From positions 62,001 through 126,000 of the forward strand of contig NZ_FZOA01000008.1 of assembly GCF_900187985.1 (NCBI RefSeq): a DNA stretch of 64,000 nt, given 5' to 3'. A program made the translations under genes and the position numbers. Below the pieces are notes generated by a model. That model was not told where the DNA came from and ran no database searches. It worked only from the letters and a program-made list of their open reading frames with translations. Of the stretch, positions 1 through 9,889 are shown piece by piece. Each line of letters begins with the position of its first letter. The stretch's first letter is position 1. Origin of the DNA: Methylobacillus rhizosphaerae. Its GTDB lineage: Bacteria > Pseudomonadota > Gammaproteobacteria > Burkholderiales > Methylophilaceae.

Positions 1-546
<546 letters not shown>

Positions 547-572
547 CCTTTACTTCTGGACAGATCAACAAA

Positions 573-2927
573 ATGCAATTTTCTGAAAACTGGCTGCGCC
601 AATATGTAAACCCTGACCTGGATAGCCAGGAATTGAGCCATGTACTGACCATGGCTGGGCTGGAAGTGGAGGAGCTGCTTCCAGCAGCCGCTGCTTTTAC
701 CAAGGTAGTAGTCGCTGAAATTATTAGTACTGAAAAACACCCGGACGCAGACCGTCTGCAAGTATGTAAAGTGGATGTTGGCAGTGGCGAGCCATTGCAG
801 ATCGTATGTGGAGCGCCCAATGCGCGCGCCGGGCTAAAAGCGCCTTGTGCGCTGGTCGGTGCCGAACTGCCGGGCTTCAAGATCAAACAGGCCAAGGTAC
901 GTGGTGTGGAATCTTTCGGCATGATGTGTTCTGCCAAGGAACTGGGCCTGACCGAAGCGCATGAAGGTATCTTGGAACTGGCGGCTGATGCGCTGGTGGG
1001 CCAGGATATCCGCGAGTTGTTTGACCTGGATGACCAACTGTTCACCCTCAAGCTGACGCCCAACCGTACTGATTGCCTGAGCATTACCGGCATTGCGCGG
1101 GATGTGACTGCGTTGACCGGGGCACCATTGTCCTTGCCGCAGATTGCACCAGTGGCGGTGACGGCTACCCAACAGCAGAGCGTCAAGGTGAACGATCCAG
1201 CAGCCTGTCCACGTTACGCAGGTCGCCTGATTCACGGAGTGAATGCCAAGGCCAGTACCCCAGACTGGATGGTGCGCCGCCTGGAACGCAGCGGTATTCG
1301 CAGCATCAGTGCGATTGTGGATATCACTAATTATGTGTTGCTGGAGCAAGGGCAGCCATTGCATGCGTTTGATGCTGATAAGCTCAAGGGCAATATCGAA
1401 GTGCGCTATGCCCGCAATGGGGAAACTTTGCGCCTGCTCAACAATACCGATATCACCCTGTCTCAGGATATGTTGCTGATCGCGGATGACAGTGCTCCTC
1501 TCGCCTTGGCGGGCATCATGGGCGGGGAAGGCAGCGCAGTTGGTGATGAGACAGCCAACATCTTCCTTGAAAGTGCTTTTTTTGCCCCGGATGTCATTGT
1601 CGGCAAGGCACGCCGCCTGAATTTCTCAACAGACTCCTCTTACCGTTTCGAGCGTGGCGTCGATTTTGGCAATACCGTGCAGGCTTTGGAGCGTGCCAGC
1701 CAATTGGTGCTGGATATCTGTGGTGGTCAGGCAGGGCCGATTACCGAGGTTCTGCAGCAGTTGCCCCAGCGTAAGCCCGTGCGTTTGCGCCTGGAACGCC
1801 TGAATTCCGTGCTGGGGATTGCCCTGGATACTGCATTGGTCAGCACCTTGCTGGAGCGCCTGAATTTCGGGTTCACAGGGGTCGAAGGTGGTTTTGAAGT
1901 GACACCACCCAGTTATCGTTTTGATATCGAAATTGAAGAGGACCTGATCGAGGAAATCGCCAGGCTGCATGGATATGACCATATCCCGGCATTGGCGCCG
2001 CATGATGAACAGCGCATGCTGCCATCACCAGAAGCCAGCCGGAACAGTAACTGGCTAAGGGATACCCTGGCTGCCAGCGGCTATCAGGAAGTGATCAGCT
2101 ACAGCTTTGTGGATGAAAGCTGGGAGCGTGATTTCCTGGGTAACGCCAATCCTGTCGTGCTGAAAAACCCGATTGCCAGCCACCTGAGCGTCATGCGTAC
2201 CAGCCTCTGGGCCGGTCTGATCGAAACCTTGGTTTATAACCTCAACCGCAAGCAGGATCGTGTACGCTTGTTTGAAATCGGTTCAGCGTATCATGCCGGG
2301 GAGAATGGTTATGAGGAAGCAGGCCGTATTTCCGGTCTGGTGTATGGTAATGCCGCACCAGAACAATGGGCTACAGACGATCGCGAAGTGGACTTCTTTG
2401 ATGTCAAGGCAGAAGTGGACCGCTTGACTGCAGGGCGTGCGCAATATGTCGCGGCACAACATCCTGCCTTGCACCCCGGACAGACTGCCAGCATCATCTT
2501 GGATGGACAACCGGTAGGCTGGATAGGCAAACTGCATCCAAAATGGCAACAACAGCATCAATTGCCGCGTAGTGCCATGTTATTCGAGCTGGCGCTGGAA
2601 CCATTATTGCAAGGTAAAGTAGCTGCTTACAAGCAAGTGGGGAAATTCCCTCCCGTACGTCGTGACATTGCAATTGTTGTGGATGAAACCATCACGGTTC
2701 AAATGGTGCTGGATACCATGCGATCCAATAAAAATGCATTGATCAGCGACATTGCATTGTTTGACATTTACCAGGGGAAAGGCATTGCAGAGGGGAAGAA
2801 AAGCCTTGCATTTCTGGTGCTTATGCAAGATACTCAAAAGACTTTAACCGATGCAGAAGCCGATGCAGTCATGGCCGAGCTACTGGATTTATTGGTTCAG
2901 CAGCACGGTGCAGCATTAAGAAATTAG
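573..2927 (+). CDS. pheT: Phenylalanyl-tRNA synthetase beta subunit
   Basis: The 784-residue beta subunit has the normal length for the long bacterial form. Seen in order: an N-terminal helix ([12 protein letters not shown]), an EMAP/tRNA-binding OB fold at about 40-150 ([15 protein letters not shown]), the B3/B4 editing region ([22 protein letters not shown] at about 250-275, where misacylated Tyr-tRNA is hydrolysed), a B5 domain, the synthetase-like core, and a C-terminal anticodon-binding FDX-ACB domain ([15 protein letters not shown]). It follows pheS by 26 bp and precedes ihfA by 25 bp, the usual proteobacterial order. Nothing is unusual. Confidence 0.98.
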   Translation: MQFSENWLRQYVNPDLDSQELSHVLTMAGLEVEELLPAAAAFTKVVVAEIISTEKHPDADRLQVCKVDVGSGEPLQIVCGAPNARAGLKAPCALVGAELPGFKIKQAKVRGVESFGMMCSAKELGLTEAHEGILELAADALVGQDIRELFDLDDQLFTLKLTPNRTDCLSITGIARDVTALTGAPLSLPQIAPVAVTATQQQSVKVNDPAACPRYAGRLIHGVNAKASTPDWMVRRLERSGIRSISAIVDITNYVLLEQGQPLHAFDADKLKGNIEVRYARNGETLRLLNNTDITLSQDMLLIADDSAPLALAGIMGGEGSAVGDETANIFLESAFFAPDVIVGKARRLNFSTDSSYRFERGVDFGNTVQALERASQLVLDICGGQAGPITEVLQQLPQRKPVRLRLERLNSVLGIALDTALVSTLLERLNFGFTGVEGGFEVTPPSYRFDIEIEEDLIEEIARLHGYDHIPALAPHDEQRMLPSPEASRNSNWLRDTLAASGYQEVISYSFVDESWERDFLGNANPVVLKNPIASHLSVMRTSLWAGLIETLVYNLNRKQDRVRLFEIGSAYHAGENGYEEAGRISGLVYGNAAPEQWATDDREVDFFDVKAEVDRLTAGRAQYVAAQHPALHPGQTASIILDGQPVGWIGKLHPKWQQQHQLPRSAMLFELALEPLLQGKVAAYKQVGKFPPVRRDIAIVVDETITVQMVLDTMRSNKNALISDIALFDIYQGKGIAEGKKSLAFLVLMQDTQKTLTDAEADAVMAELLDLLVQQHGAALRN

Positions 2928-2952
2928 AAAAAGTAGTAGGGAAGGGTTTTGC

Positions 2953-3255
2953 ATGACATTAACAAAAGCTGATTTGGCTGATTTACTGTTTGAACAGGTA
3001 GGGTTAAACAAGCGCGAGGCCAAAGATATGGTGGAGGCATTCTTCGAAGAGATTCGTACCGCGTTGGAAGCTGGGGATAGCGTGAAACTCTCGGGGTTTG
3101 GCAATTTCGAATTGCGCCAGAAATCAGAGCGTCCAGGCCGCAACCCCAAGACTGGCGAGGAAATTCCGATTACTGCCCGCCGTGTTGTCACTTTTCATGC
3201 CAGCCAGAAACTCAAAAGCAAGGTAGAGGAGGCTTATGCTGGAGCAAACACCTAA
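2953..3255 (+). CDS. ihfA: Integration host factor alpha subunit
   Basis: A 100-residue HU/IHF-family DNA-bending protein. It begins [17 protein letters not shown] and carries the DNA-binding beta-arm signature around [18 protein letters not shown] at about 62-79. With IHF-beta, encoded elsewhere, it bends DNA sharply at specific sites in promoters and recombination complexes. The position directly after pheT is diagnostic for IhfA rather than HU or IhfB. Its 3' end overlaps the next gene by 20 bp, so the two are probably translationally coupled. Confidence 0.97.
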   Translation: MTLTKADLADLLFEQVGLNKREAKDMVEAFFEEIRTALEAGDSVKLSGFGNFELRQKSERPGRNPKTGEEIPITARRVVTFHASQKLKSKVEEAYAGANT

Positions 3256-3640
3256 GGTTCAGCTCCCCCCCATTCCAGCCAAGCGTTATTTTACAATTGG
3301 CGAAGTGAGTGATTTGTGCGGAGTGAAACCTCATGTATTGCGGTACTGGGAACAGGAGTTTACCCAGTTGAAACCAGTCAAGCGCAGGGGGAATCGCAGA
3401 TATTACCAGCACCATGAGGTTCTGCTGATCAGGCGCATACGTGAGCTGTTGTATGAACAAGGGTTCACTATCAGTGGTGCACGCAACCGGTTGGATGAGC
3501 ATGCTGGAGCTGCTTTCCACGATGAGAATTCCTCAGTGGAAACAGCAACAGTTGAAGCGCAACCGACATCACCAGTAATCGACCTTGTTCAACTACGCTC
3601 AGATCTCAGCGAAGTGTTGAATTTATTGACTCCGGGATGA
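3236..3640 (+). CDS. MerR-family transcriptional regulator
   Basis: A 134-residue protein with an N-terminal winged helix-turn-helix of the MerR type ([25 protein letters not shown], about 18-42, then [19 protein letters not shown]). A short helical linker and a variable C-terminus of about 45 residues follow. No conserved metal-binding cysteine pair is visible at the C-terminus, so it is not an obvious metal sensor. It overlaps the ihfA end by 20 bp. A MerR-like gene after ihfA and before tRNA-Pro is common in Beta- and Gammaproteobacteria. Its targets are unknown to me. Confidence 0.9.
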   Translation: MLEQTPKVQLPPIPAKRYFTIGEVSDLCGVKPHVLRYWEQEFTQLKPVKRRGNRRYYQHHEVLLIRRIRELLYEQGFTISGARNRLDEHAGAAFHDENSSVETATVEAQPTSPVIDLVQLRSDLSEVLNLLTPG

Positions 3641-3724
3641 ATGCGACTGTGTTTTTTCCTGTTCTAATGTCAGGAATTTCGATATAATCGCTTTCTTGCT
3701 TCAACCCCGGTTGAAGCATAGGTT

Positions 3725-3801
3725 CGGGGCGTAGCGCAGCCTGGTAGCGTACTTGCATGGGGTGCAAGGGGTCGTGTGTTCGAATCACACCGTCCCGACC
3801 A
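3725..3801 (+). tRNA. tRNA-Pro (anticodon GGG)
   Basis: A 77-nt cloverleaf including an encoded CCA. The acceptor stem pairs CGGGGCG with CGTCCCG, the anticodon stem is CTTGC/GCAAG with loop ATGGGGT (anticodon GGG, reads CCC and CCU), and the T-arm is GTGTGTTCGAATCACAC. It lies about 85 bp after the MerR-like gene, and a terminator hairpin follows. Confidence 0.97.
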
Positions 3802-3809
3802 ATAGAAAC

Positions 3810-3844
3810 AAAGGCTTACAGGATTTTAACTGTAGGCCTTTTTT
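3810..3844 (+). terminator. Rho-independent terminator after tRNA-Pro
   Basis: The arms AAAGGCTTACAG and CTGTAGGCCTTT pair with one G-T wobble around a short A/T loop and are followed by a T-run. It starts 9 bp past the tRNA CCA end and most likely ends the pheS-to-tRNA-Pro transcript. Confidence 0.9.
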
Positions 3845-4279
3845 GTTGGCTCTTACCTACTACATACTTTATGTCGGATATTATGCACTGCGCGAATGTT
3901 TCAGTTTTGCGCAGGTGCTACATGTTTGAAGCCAGATTTCCAGGATTGATTGCTCGATAAGGACAGGCTGCGGCGACTATTACAGCCATATATCTGGGGT
4001 ATAACACCAGTCCAAAGTGTTCTGATCTGTATTTACAAGAATTCTTCTTGTACTCAATGCCTAACTTAATGAATATTAAGAGATGGTATTTCCCTTGATA
4101 GTGATTGGTAGATAGCAGGCAGCAGCGAAAACTATAATGTCGCCGCGCTGCGGCAAGCAGTACAAAACTTATACTAGAGAGTATATGATAGAACTATGTA
4201 GGGGCGACGTTGTTTGTTTCTATATTCAAAAGTTGCGTTGCAGCACGTTCATTCTGATAACTCTTGGAGGAGTGTAGTA
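3845..4279 (+). promoter_or_regulatory. 435-bp non-coding upstream region of the aldehyde dehydrogenase with multiple palindromes
   Basis: I find no convincing gene here. Perfect inverted repeats are present at 4034-4052 (TACAAGAA-TTC-TTCTTGTA), 4065-4080 (CTTAAT-GAAT-ATTAAG), 4142-4154 (GCCGC-GCT-GCGGC) and 4170-4185 (TATACT-AGAG-AGTATA). Two share a 6-4-6 geometry, as expected for dimeric regulator operators. A strong ribosome-binding site (TTGGAGGAG) lies just before the ATG at 4280. The regulator and the exact promoter are unknown; I did not find a convincing sigma-54 site. Confidence 0.6.
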
Positions 4280-5800
4280 ATGAGTCTTGATAGTTTGCAG
4301 GGTCTTGGCATTAAGGTTCCATATAAAAGCAAGTATGAAAACTACATTGGTGGGCAATGGGTCGCTCCAGTAGATGGTCAGTATTTTGATAATATCAGTC
4401 CGGTGACTGGCAAGGTGTTCTGCCAGGTGCCGCGCTCCAATGAGAAGGATATCAACCTGGCGCTGGATGCCGCGCATGCCGCCAAGGATGCCTGGGGCAA
4501 GGCATCGGGCACAGAGCGTGCCAATATCCTGCTCAAGATTGCCGATGTGATGGAGGCCAATCTGGAAACGATTGCCACTGCCGAAACCATAGACAATGGC
4601 AAGCCGATTCGTGAAACCATGGCGGCGGATATTCCGCTGGCAATTGACCATTTCCGTTATTTCGCGGGCTGTATTCGTGCGCAGGAAGGTGGTATCAGCG
4701 AGATTGACCACAATACCGTCGCTTACCATTTCCATGAGCCGCTGGGTGTCGTCGGTCAGATCATTCCATGGAATTTCCCTATCCTGATGGCGGCATGGAA
4801 GCTGGCGCCTGCATTGGCTGCCGGCAACTGTATCGTCATGAAGCCTGCCGAGCAGACCCCGGCCTCCATCCTGGTAGTGATGGAGCTGGTAGGCCACCTG
4901 TTGCCGCCCGGTGTCTTGAATATCGTGAATGGTCATGGCGTCGAGGCGGGCAAGGCATTGGCCACCAGCCCGCGCATTGCCAAAATCGCTTTCACTGGTT
5001 CCACCTCTGTTGGCCGCCTGATCATGCAATATGCCAGCCAGAGCCTGATTCCCGTCACGCTGGAACTTGGCGGCAAGTCGCCCAATATCTTCTTTGAAGA
5101 TGTGATGGATAAGGATGACGCTTATTTTGACAAGGCGCTGGAAGGTTTTGCCCTGTTCGCGCTGAACCAGGGCGAGGTCTGTACCTGCCCAAGCCGTGCG
5201 CTGATCCAGGAATCCATCTATGAGAAATTTATGGAGCGCGCCGTGAAACGGGTGCAGGCCATCAAGCAGGGCAGTCCGCTGGATTCCACTACCATGATAG
5301 GTGCGCAGGCTTCCAGTGAGCAGGTCGAGATCATCATGTCCTACATCAAGCTGGGCCAGGAAGAGGGTGCGCAACTGCTCACTGGCGGCAAGCAGACCAA
5401 GCTGGCAGGCGAGTTGGGCGATGGTTATTACATTGAGCCCACCATCTTCAAGGGCCACAACAAGATGCGTATCTTCCAGGAAGAGATTTTCGGCCCGGTA
5501 TTGGCCGTGACGACCTTCAAGGATGAAAAGGAAGCGCTGGAAATTGCCAATGACACCATGTATGGCCTGGGCGCTGGCGTCTGGTCGCGCGACGGCAGCC
5601 GCGCCTATCGCGTGGGCCGTGGTATCCAGGCAGGCCGTGTCTGGACCAATTGCTACCATCTCTACCCTGCGCACGCAGCGTTCGGTGGTTACAAGCAGTC
5701 CGGCATTGGTCGCGAGAATCATCGCATGATGCTGGATCACTATCAGCAGACCAAGAACCTGCTGGTCAGCTATAGCCCTGATGCGTTGGGTTTTTTCTAA
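4280..5800 (+). CDS. Aldehyde dehydrogenase, ExaC/AldB-like (NAD-dependent)
   Basis: A 506-residue soluble NAD(P)-dependent aldehyde dehydrogenase that probably oxidises acetaldehyde or other short aldehydes to acids. Seen: oxyanion Asn165 (PWNFP), a cofactor-binding region (AFTGSTSVG, about 238-246), general-base Glu262 in LELGGK, and catalytic Cys301 in [11 protein letters not shown], the double-Cys context typical of the ExaC/AldB branch. The ATG at 4280 was chosen because TTGGAGGAG lies just upstream and the protein then starts [10 protein letters not shown] as in the family; an upstream in-frame start at 4214 is less likely. The next gene is a DUF779 protein, the usual partner of this subfamily. 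In a methylotroph it could handle aldehydes made by broad-specificity alcohol dehydrogenases; the substrate is inferred. Confidence 0.93.
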   Translation: MSLDSLQGLGIKVPYKSKYENYIGGQWVAPVDGQYFDNISPVTGKVFCQVPRSNEKDINLALDAAHAAKDAWGKASGTERANILLKIADVMEANLETIATAETIDNGKPIRETMAADIPLAIDHFRYFAGCIRAQEGGISEIDHNTVAYHFHEPLGVVGQIIPWNFPILMAAWKLAPALAAGNCIVMKPAEQTPASILVVMELVGHLLPPGVLNIVNGHGVEAGKALATSPRIAKIAFTGSTSVGRLIMQYASQSLIPVTLELGGKSPNIFFEDVMDKDDAYFDKALEGFALFALNQGEVCTCPSRALIQESIYEKFMERAVKRVQAIKQGSPLDSTTMIGAQASSEQVEIIMSYIKLGQEEGAQLLTGGKQTKLAGELGDGYYIEPTIFKGHNKMRIFQEEIFGPVLAVTTFKDEKEALEIANDTMYGLGAGVWSRDGSRAYRVGRGIQAGRVWTNCYHLYPAHAAFGGYKQSGIGRENHRMMLDHYQQTKNLLVSYSPDALGFF

Positions 5801-5924
5801 GCGCCTCTCACCACACTTCTGGCGTTGTGGCTCAACCACTTCGCCGGCTTAGTCCAGCGCCTGGGTTTGCAAGGTCAAATCCAGGCGTTGTTGTTTCAGA
5901 ACCTCGTTGATAGTAGGAGGGATT

Positions 5925-6299
5925 ATGACTACGAGTCGAATTGATGCGACACCATCAGCCAAGGTATTGATTGACGAATTGCGGGCTAGGCATGGCAACC
6001 TGATGTTCCATCAATCGGGTGGATGCTGCGAAGGCAGTGCCCCCATGTGCCTGCAGGAAGGTGAATTCCTGCTGGGCACTTCCGATGTCAAGGTTGGGGT
6101 GGTGCATGGAGTGCCGTTTTACATGAACAAGACCCAGTTCGAATACTGGGAGCATACGCATCTGACGCTGGATGCCATTCCCGGACATGGCGGCATGTTC
6201 TCGCTGGAGCAGGCCACAGGCAAGCATTTTCTCATCCGTTCGCGCTTGTTCACGGATGCGGAGCTGCAGGACCTGGAGCCTGTGGAGCAGTGTGGGTGA
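5925..6299 (+). CDS. DUF779 protein associated with aldehyde dehydrogenase
   Basis: A 124-residue cytoplasmic protein of the DUF779 family. The defining cysteine cluster is seen at Gly-Gly-Cys34-Cys35 through Pro-Met-Cys42 (SGGCCEGSAPMC), with an aromatic/His-containing segment (FEYWEHTHLTLD) around 72-83. DUF779 genes are commonly beside ExaC-type aldehyde dehydrogenases, but the molecular role is not established as far as I know; the cysteines suggest metal or redox chemistry. The start at 5925 is supported by AGGAGGG about 7 bp upstream. The 124-bp spacer after the dehydrogenase is compatible with one transcript. Confidence 0.88.
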   Translation: MTTSRIDATPSAKVLIDELRARHGNLMFHQSGGCCEGSAPMCLQEGEFLLGTSDVKVGVVHGVPFYMNKTQFEYWEHTHLTLDAIPGHGGMFSLEQATGKHFLIRSRLFTDAELQDLEPVEQCG

Positions 6300-6383
6300 T
6301 TGGGTGTGCTTGCTGAGCATCAAGCAACTTGTGTGGTGGTAAATACTTGATGAATGAAGTATGCAATATGCTGGAAAGCCGGG

Positions 6384-6457
6384 TGCGGTGCCAATCAATT
6401 CTTTTCCTTAGAGCCTGCACAATGTTTTTGCATCAGGTAGGTTCTTAGCACCGCATG
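6384..6457 (+). promoter_or_regulatory. Possible structured leader covering the pnuC start codon
   Basis: TGCGGTGC at 6384-6391 is perfectly complementary to GCACCGCA at 6448-6455, whose last base is the A of the pnuC start codon. If transcribed, the 8-bp pairing would cover the area immediately before and into the start codon, where no good Shine-Dalgarno is visible. This is only a pairing seen by eye; it matches no riboswitch class I know in this phylum. Confidence 0.3.
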
Positions 6458-7060
6458 AATGATTCTCTACTGTTGGGTTTCCTGCATGCGAACATGCTGG
6501 AGATCATTTCCTTCTCACTGGCTATCGCCATGGTATTGCTCAATATCCGGCAGTCGCCCTGGGCATGGCTGTTCGCGATGGCTTCCGCCGGGTTATACGC
6601 CATTGTCTTTTTCCGCACAGGCATTTATGGCGATATGGCGCTGCAGTTTGTTTTCATTGCCGTATCCCTATGGGGGCTTTACCAATGGCTGTTCGGCGGG
6701 CCTGGTCATCAGGGCGTCGCTGTCATGCGCCTGTCAGGTCAAGGCTGGGTCATTGTGGCTGCTGCATGGGGCGCTATCTATGCCTTGGTTGCCTGGCTGT
6801 TGCATGCTTTCACGGATAGCAATGTGACGCACATCGATGCTTTCCTCACCGCTGGCAGCCTGGTTGCCCAGTTCCTGCTCACGCGCAAGATACTGGAAAA
6901 CTGGCATATGTGGATGCTGATCGATAGCCTCTATATCGGGCTTTACCTGTATAAGGATCTGCACCTGACGGCCTTGCTCTATGGCCTATTTGTATTGCTT
7001 GCCATATCAGGCTTGCGCGTCTGGAAACGATCTTTAGCAGAAAAGATGGCTGCGGCATGA
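6455..7060 (+). CDS. PnuC-family vitamin permease (probable thiamin transporter, PnuT-like)
   Basis: A 201-residue inner-membrane protein with about seven hydrophobic segments and the PnuC-family W/Q-rich signature (QFVFIAVSLWGLYQWLFGG at about 68-86, and WHMWMLIDSLYIGLYLYKDL). PnuC-family proteins are facilitators for unphosphorylated vitamins (nicotinamide riboside, thiamin, riboflavin), trapped by a cytoplasmic kinase. The kinase gene overlaps by 4 bp (ATGA), and a TPP-riboswitch-controlled TonB receptor lies convergently downstream. Thiamin (PnuT) is therefore the best guess; nicotinamide riboside is the alternative. I found no TPP riboswitch in its own leader. Confidence 0.85.
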   Translation: MNDSLLLGFLHANMLEIISFSLAIAMVLLNIRQSPWAWLFAMASAGLYAIVFFRTGIYGDMALQFVFIAVSLWGLYQWLFGGPGHQGVAVMRLSGQGWVIVAAAWGAIYALVAWLLHAFTDSNVTHIDAFLTAGSLVAQFLLTRKILENWHMWMLIDSLYIGLYLYKDLHLTALLYGLFVLLAISGLRVWKRSLAEKMAAA

Positions 7061-7596
7061 ACCACTCTGTATTGCGTATCGCCATTCTCGGTGCGGAATC
7101 CACGGGAAAATCCGTGCTGGCCGCTGCGCTTGCCGTGCATTACCAGACGATCTGGGTACCGGAATACCTGCGCGAATTTGTCGAAACACACCAACGCACA
7201 CCCTATGCCAATGAGCAATACCGGATTGCCTTCACGCAACGCGAGCGCGAGGCAGCAGGCGCATTACGCGCTCATCGCTTATTGTTCTGCGATACTTCGC
7301 CGCTGATGACGGCCATCTACAGCGAGCACTACTTCGGGCATGTCGATGACCAGCTTGTGACGCTGGCAGCACGGCATGACTATGCTGCTACTATCGTGAC
7401 GGCACCCACTATGCCATGGGTGGCGGATGGCTTGCAGCGTGAATCCGATGCAGTGCGGCAGTGTGTCCATGCCCGGTTGATCAGGGCATTACAGGATGCT
7501 GGCATTGCCTATCTGCTGGTGGACGGCAATGTACAGCAGCGTGTGGCGGAAGTTGCCCGTTATTTGTCGGTTTGTCTGCCGGATAATGACACATGA
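7057..7596 (+). CDS. NadR/Tnr-like P-loop kinase (vitamin-trapping ATPase)
   Basis: A 179-residue soluble P-loop protein with Walker A LGAESTGKS (about 11-19), resembling the C-terminal ribosylnicotinamide-kinase domain of NadR. Family-like elements include VPEYLREFVE at about 35-44 and FCDTSPLMTAIYSEHYFG at about 84-101. The NadR DNA-binding and adenylyltransferase domains are absent, so it is a stand-alone kinase. Translationally coupled to the PnuC-type permease (ATGA overlap), it probably phosphorylates the imported vitamin and traps it. Given the TPP-regulated neighbour, a thiamin kinase or pyrophosphokinase role is inferred. Confidence 0.82.
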   Translation: MNHSVLRIAILGAESTGKSVLAAALAVHYQTIWVPEYLREFVETHQRTPYANEQYRIAFTQREREAAGALRAHRLLFCDTSPLMTAIYSEHYFGHVDDQLVTLAARHDYAATIVTAPTMPWVADGLQRESDAVRQCVHARLIRALQDAGIAYLLVDGNVQQRVAEVARYLSVCLPDNDT

Positions 7597-7639
7597 AAAA
7601 GCCGCAACAAGTGCGGCTTTTGCAACAAGTGCGGCTTTT
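7596..7639. terminator. Bidirectional terminator with an 18-bp tandem duplication
   Basis: AAAAAGCCGC and GCGGCTTTT form a terminator hairpin at 7596-7621 between the convergent kinase and TonB-receptor genes. The 18-bp unit GCAACAAGTGCGGCTTTT at 7604-7621 is repeated exactly at 7622-7639, so the right arm of the hairpin is present twice. Confidence 0.85.
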
Positions 7640-7650
7640 CTCTGTATTGA

Positions 7651-9810
7651 TCAGAAATCGACTTGTGCCGATAAGCGGAATACGCGTGGCGCGCCCGGAA
7701 TTAGGTAGCCGCCGAATGCGCTGGATGTGTCGCCCCAATAAAACTTGTTGAACACATTGTCCACGCCGAAACGGAAGGTGGTAGCCGTGTTGCCGAGCTG
7801 AGCCAGGTAGCTCGCACCCAGGTTCAACACGTGGTAACCCTCCACTTTTTTATTCAATGCTGCAATCTCGTTGCTTGGGGCGAATATCTTGCTGCTGGAG
7901 TAAATCCAGGTGGCGTTCAGCTTCAGGGTCGGCAGGCCCGGCCATATGTATTCGCTATACACCGCAGACTTGAATTTCGGCACGTTACCCACGCGCTTGC
8001 CCTCGATGCGTTCATCGCCTGTACCTTCTGCTTTGGCCTGCAAGGTCGTGAAACTGGCACCCAGCATCCAGTCACGCGTGACCCGTCCCCGGGCGGCGAA
8101 TTCCAGCCCGCGGTTGATTTGCGTGCCATTGACCAGGTACGTCTGCGTGGAGTCTGCATTGTCGTTGACATATTCATTCCTGCGCTTGATCTGGAAGATC
8201 GCGGCAGAGAGGTTGATATCCGGGGTGATATCGGCTTTCACACCAAGCTCGATCTGCCTGGATTTGCTGGGGTCCATGATGACCTCGGCATTGGTGGTGC
8301 CGGTTGGTGCTTCGCCGCCTGGCTCCAGCCCTTCTGAATATGCACCATACACCGCCAGCGCAGGCTGCAGGTTGTAAAGCAAGGCAATGTTCGGCAGGAC
8401 AAAATCATCATCCGTGTGACGCGTCATCATTCCAGAGGAGTTGAACTGGTCGCGTTTGAGCTGTACATAGCGGATGCCTGCATGCAGTTTGAGCTGCTCG
8501 GTCAGTCTCATGACATCCTGCACGAATATTGCACGTTCCTCATCCTTGCGACGCAAATGCACCGGATTGACGCCAGTGAGTGCGAAGTTGTCGTAGTAGA
8601 CCGAATCATAGATATTGCTTTCGCCAACATAGTTGAACACGTAGTCGGCAAAATGGTCACGGCGGTTGAGTGTGGAAACGCCAGTCGTCAGGTCGTGGGC
8701 AATATCCCCTGTTGTGAAACTGCCTTGCAGCAGCGCCTGGGTAGTGGTGATGGAGCGCTTGTCATTCTTGCGGCGCAAGTCGTACATTGAATAACCACCG
8801 TCACTGCAATAACCGACGATCAGGCCCTGCGCCTGGCAGCCGGAAGGCAGGGTCACGGCATCGTCACGGTGCAGGGTGGAGTTGTTGGCCTGCAAGGTGG
8901 TGCGCCAATGCTCGTTCAGCTTGTAGTTGAATTTCAGACCGAGGTTGTAACTGTCATCGACGACAGGGCGGCTCCAGGATTGATCGTTGAGCATCTGCTT
9001 GGCGCGGATGCCGGTCGGGATGCGCTGTTCCGGCCCGAGTAGCTGGAAGCCAGGCACGGTCAGTTGCGATTTGTGCTGGTAATCGAGATCCACCTGCAAC
9101 AGTGCGCGTGGGCTCAGTTGGAAATCAAACGCACCTGAAATGAAATTGCGATTACCCGTTGAGCCATCGATATAGGACTTGATGTCTTCCGCTGCGGCAT
9201 TGATCCGATAACCAAATACGCCATCCTCGGAGCGTCCGCCAACATCCACCGCGCCGTACACGGTACCGCGTTCACGGACTTCGAAAGTCGCGGATCGCAC
9301 CGGCGTATCGGTGGGGCGCTTGGTCACGTAATTGATCACGCCGCCTGACGAGGCAATCCCTGCCTGCAGGCCCGCCAGGCCTTTCAATACCTCGATGCGC
9401 TCCTTGTTTTCCATCGGTACCATGGCCTGGGCCAGGATCACCAGGCCATCCTTGCGATAGTTGGCGCCCTGGTCGAGCACGAATCCGCGGATCGCAAACC
9501 AGTCCGCCAGACCTACCGCGTTGTAGGAGTTCTGCACGCTGGCGTCCCACTTCACGGCATCCGTTGCGGAGCGCACGCTGCGATCCTGCATCTGCTCCTG
9601 CGTCACTACCGAGATCGAAGCTGGTGTTTCCAGCAGGGAGGTTTCGGAAAAGCCACCGATACTGGCGCTACGCGCAACGCTACTGGTCGGTGCGGAGGTG
9701 ATGATGAGTTCCGGTAATGCGGTATCGTCAGTATCGGCAAACGCAGCAGGCGTCAATGCACAGGCGGTGGCCAATACGCTGAATTTTTGACGGAAAGAAA
9801 AAGCAGACAT
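7651..9810 (-). CDS. TonB-dependent outer-membrane receptor under TPP control (thiamin-type substrate)
   Basis: A 719-residue outer-membrane receptor of the FhuA/siderophore-receptor type. It has a signal peptide (MSAFSFRQKFSVLATACA to the AFA cleavage area), a plug domain (TPASISVVTQEQMQDRSV; SGGVINYVTKRPTD), a 22-strand barrel region, and a C-terminus ending in Phe (FRLSAQVDF) as needed for barrel assembly. The ATG at 9810 was chosen because it starts a good signal peptide; longer in-frame readings would translate the riboswitch. Although the closest family names are siderophore receptors, the upstream TPP riboswitch argues for thiamin or a precursor as substrate. It is convergent with the PnuC-like permease and its kinase, giving outer- and inner-membrane steps plus trapping at one locus. 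Confidence 0.9.
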   Translation of the reverse strand: MSAFSFRQKFSVLATACALTPAAFADTDDTALPELIITSAPTSSVARSASIGGFSETSLLETPASISVVTQEQMQDRSVRSATDAVKWDASVQNSYNAVGLADWFAIRGFVLDQGANYRKDGLVILAQAMVPMENKERIEVLKGLAGLQAGIASSGGVINYVTKRPTDTPVRSATFEVRERGTVYGAVDVGGRSEDGVFGYRINAAAEDIKSYIDGSTGNRNFISGAFDFQLSPRALLQVDLDYQHKSQLTVPGFQLLGPEQRIPTGIRAKQMLNDQSWSRPVVDDSYNLGLKFNYKLNEHWRTTLQANNSTLHRDDAVTLPSGCQAQGLIVGYCSDGGYSMYDLRRKNDKRSITTTQALLQGSFTTGDIAHDLTTGVSTLNRRDHFADYVFNYVGESNIYDSVYYDNFALTGVNPVHLRRKDEERAIFVQDVMRLTEQLKLHAGIRYVQLKRDQFNSSGMMTRHTDDDFVLPNIALLYNLQPALAVYGAYSEGLEPGGEAPTGTTNAEVIMDPSKSRQIELGVKADITPDINLSAAIFQIKRRNEYVNDNADSTQTYLVNGTQINRGLEFAARGRVTRDWMLGASFTTLQAKAEGTGDERIEGKRVGNVPKFKSAVYSEYIWPGLPTLKLNATWIYSSSKIFAPSNEIAALNKKVEGYHVLNLGASYLAQLGNTATTFRFGVDNVFNKFYWGDTSSAFGGYLIPGAPRVFRLSAQVDF

Positions 9811-9889
9811 TGTGAGTTCACTCGCGTTGGGGACAAGCAAACGCGGGAACGGACAAAGAATCTCGAATGGACCTTGAGTGGCTTTGCGC

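Noticed and set aside
4226-5839. A long open reading frame (537 codons) antisense to the aldehyde dehydrogenase
   Set aside because: It is a shadow of the codon pattern of the real gene: no family motifs, no ribosome-binding site, and a low-complexity His/Gln/Arg-rich composition.
6370-6400. Partial resemblance to a cobalamin-riboswitch core (GGAAAGCCGGGTGCGG) upstream of pnuC
   Set aside because: The invariant downstream elements (the GCCACTG-like B12 box and following pairs) are missing, so it is not a cobalamin riboswitch.
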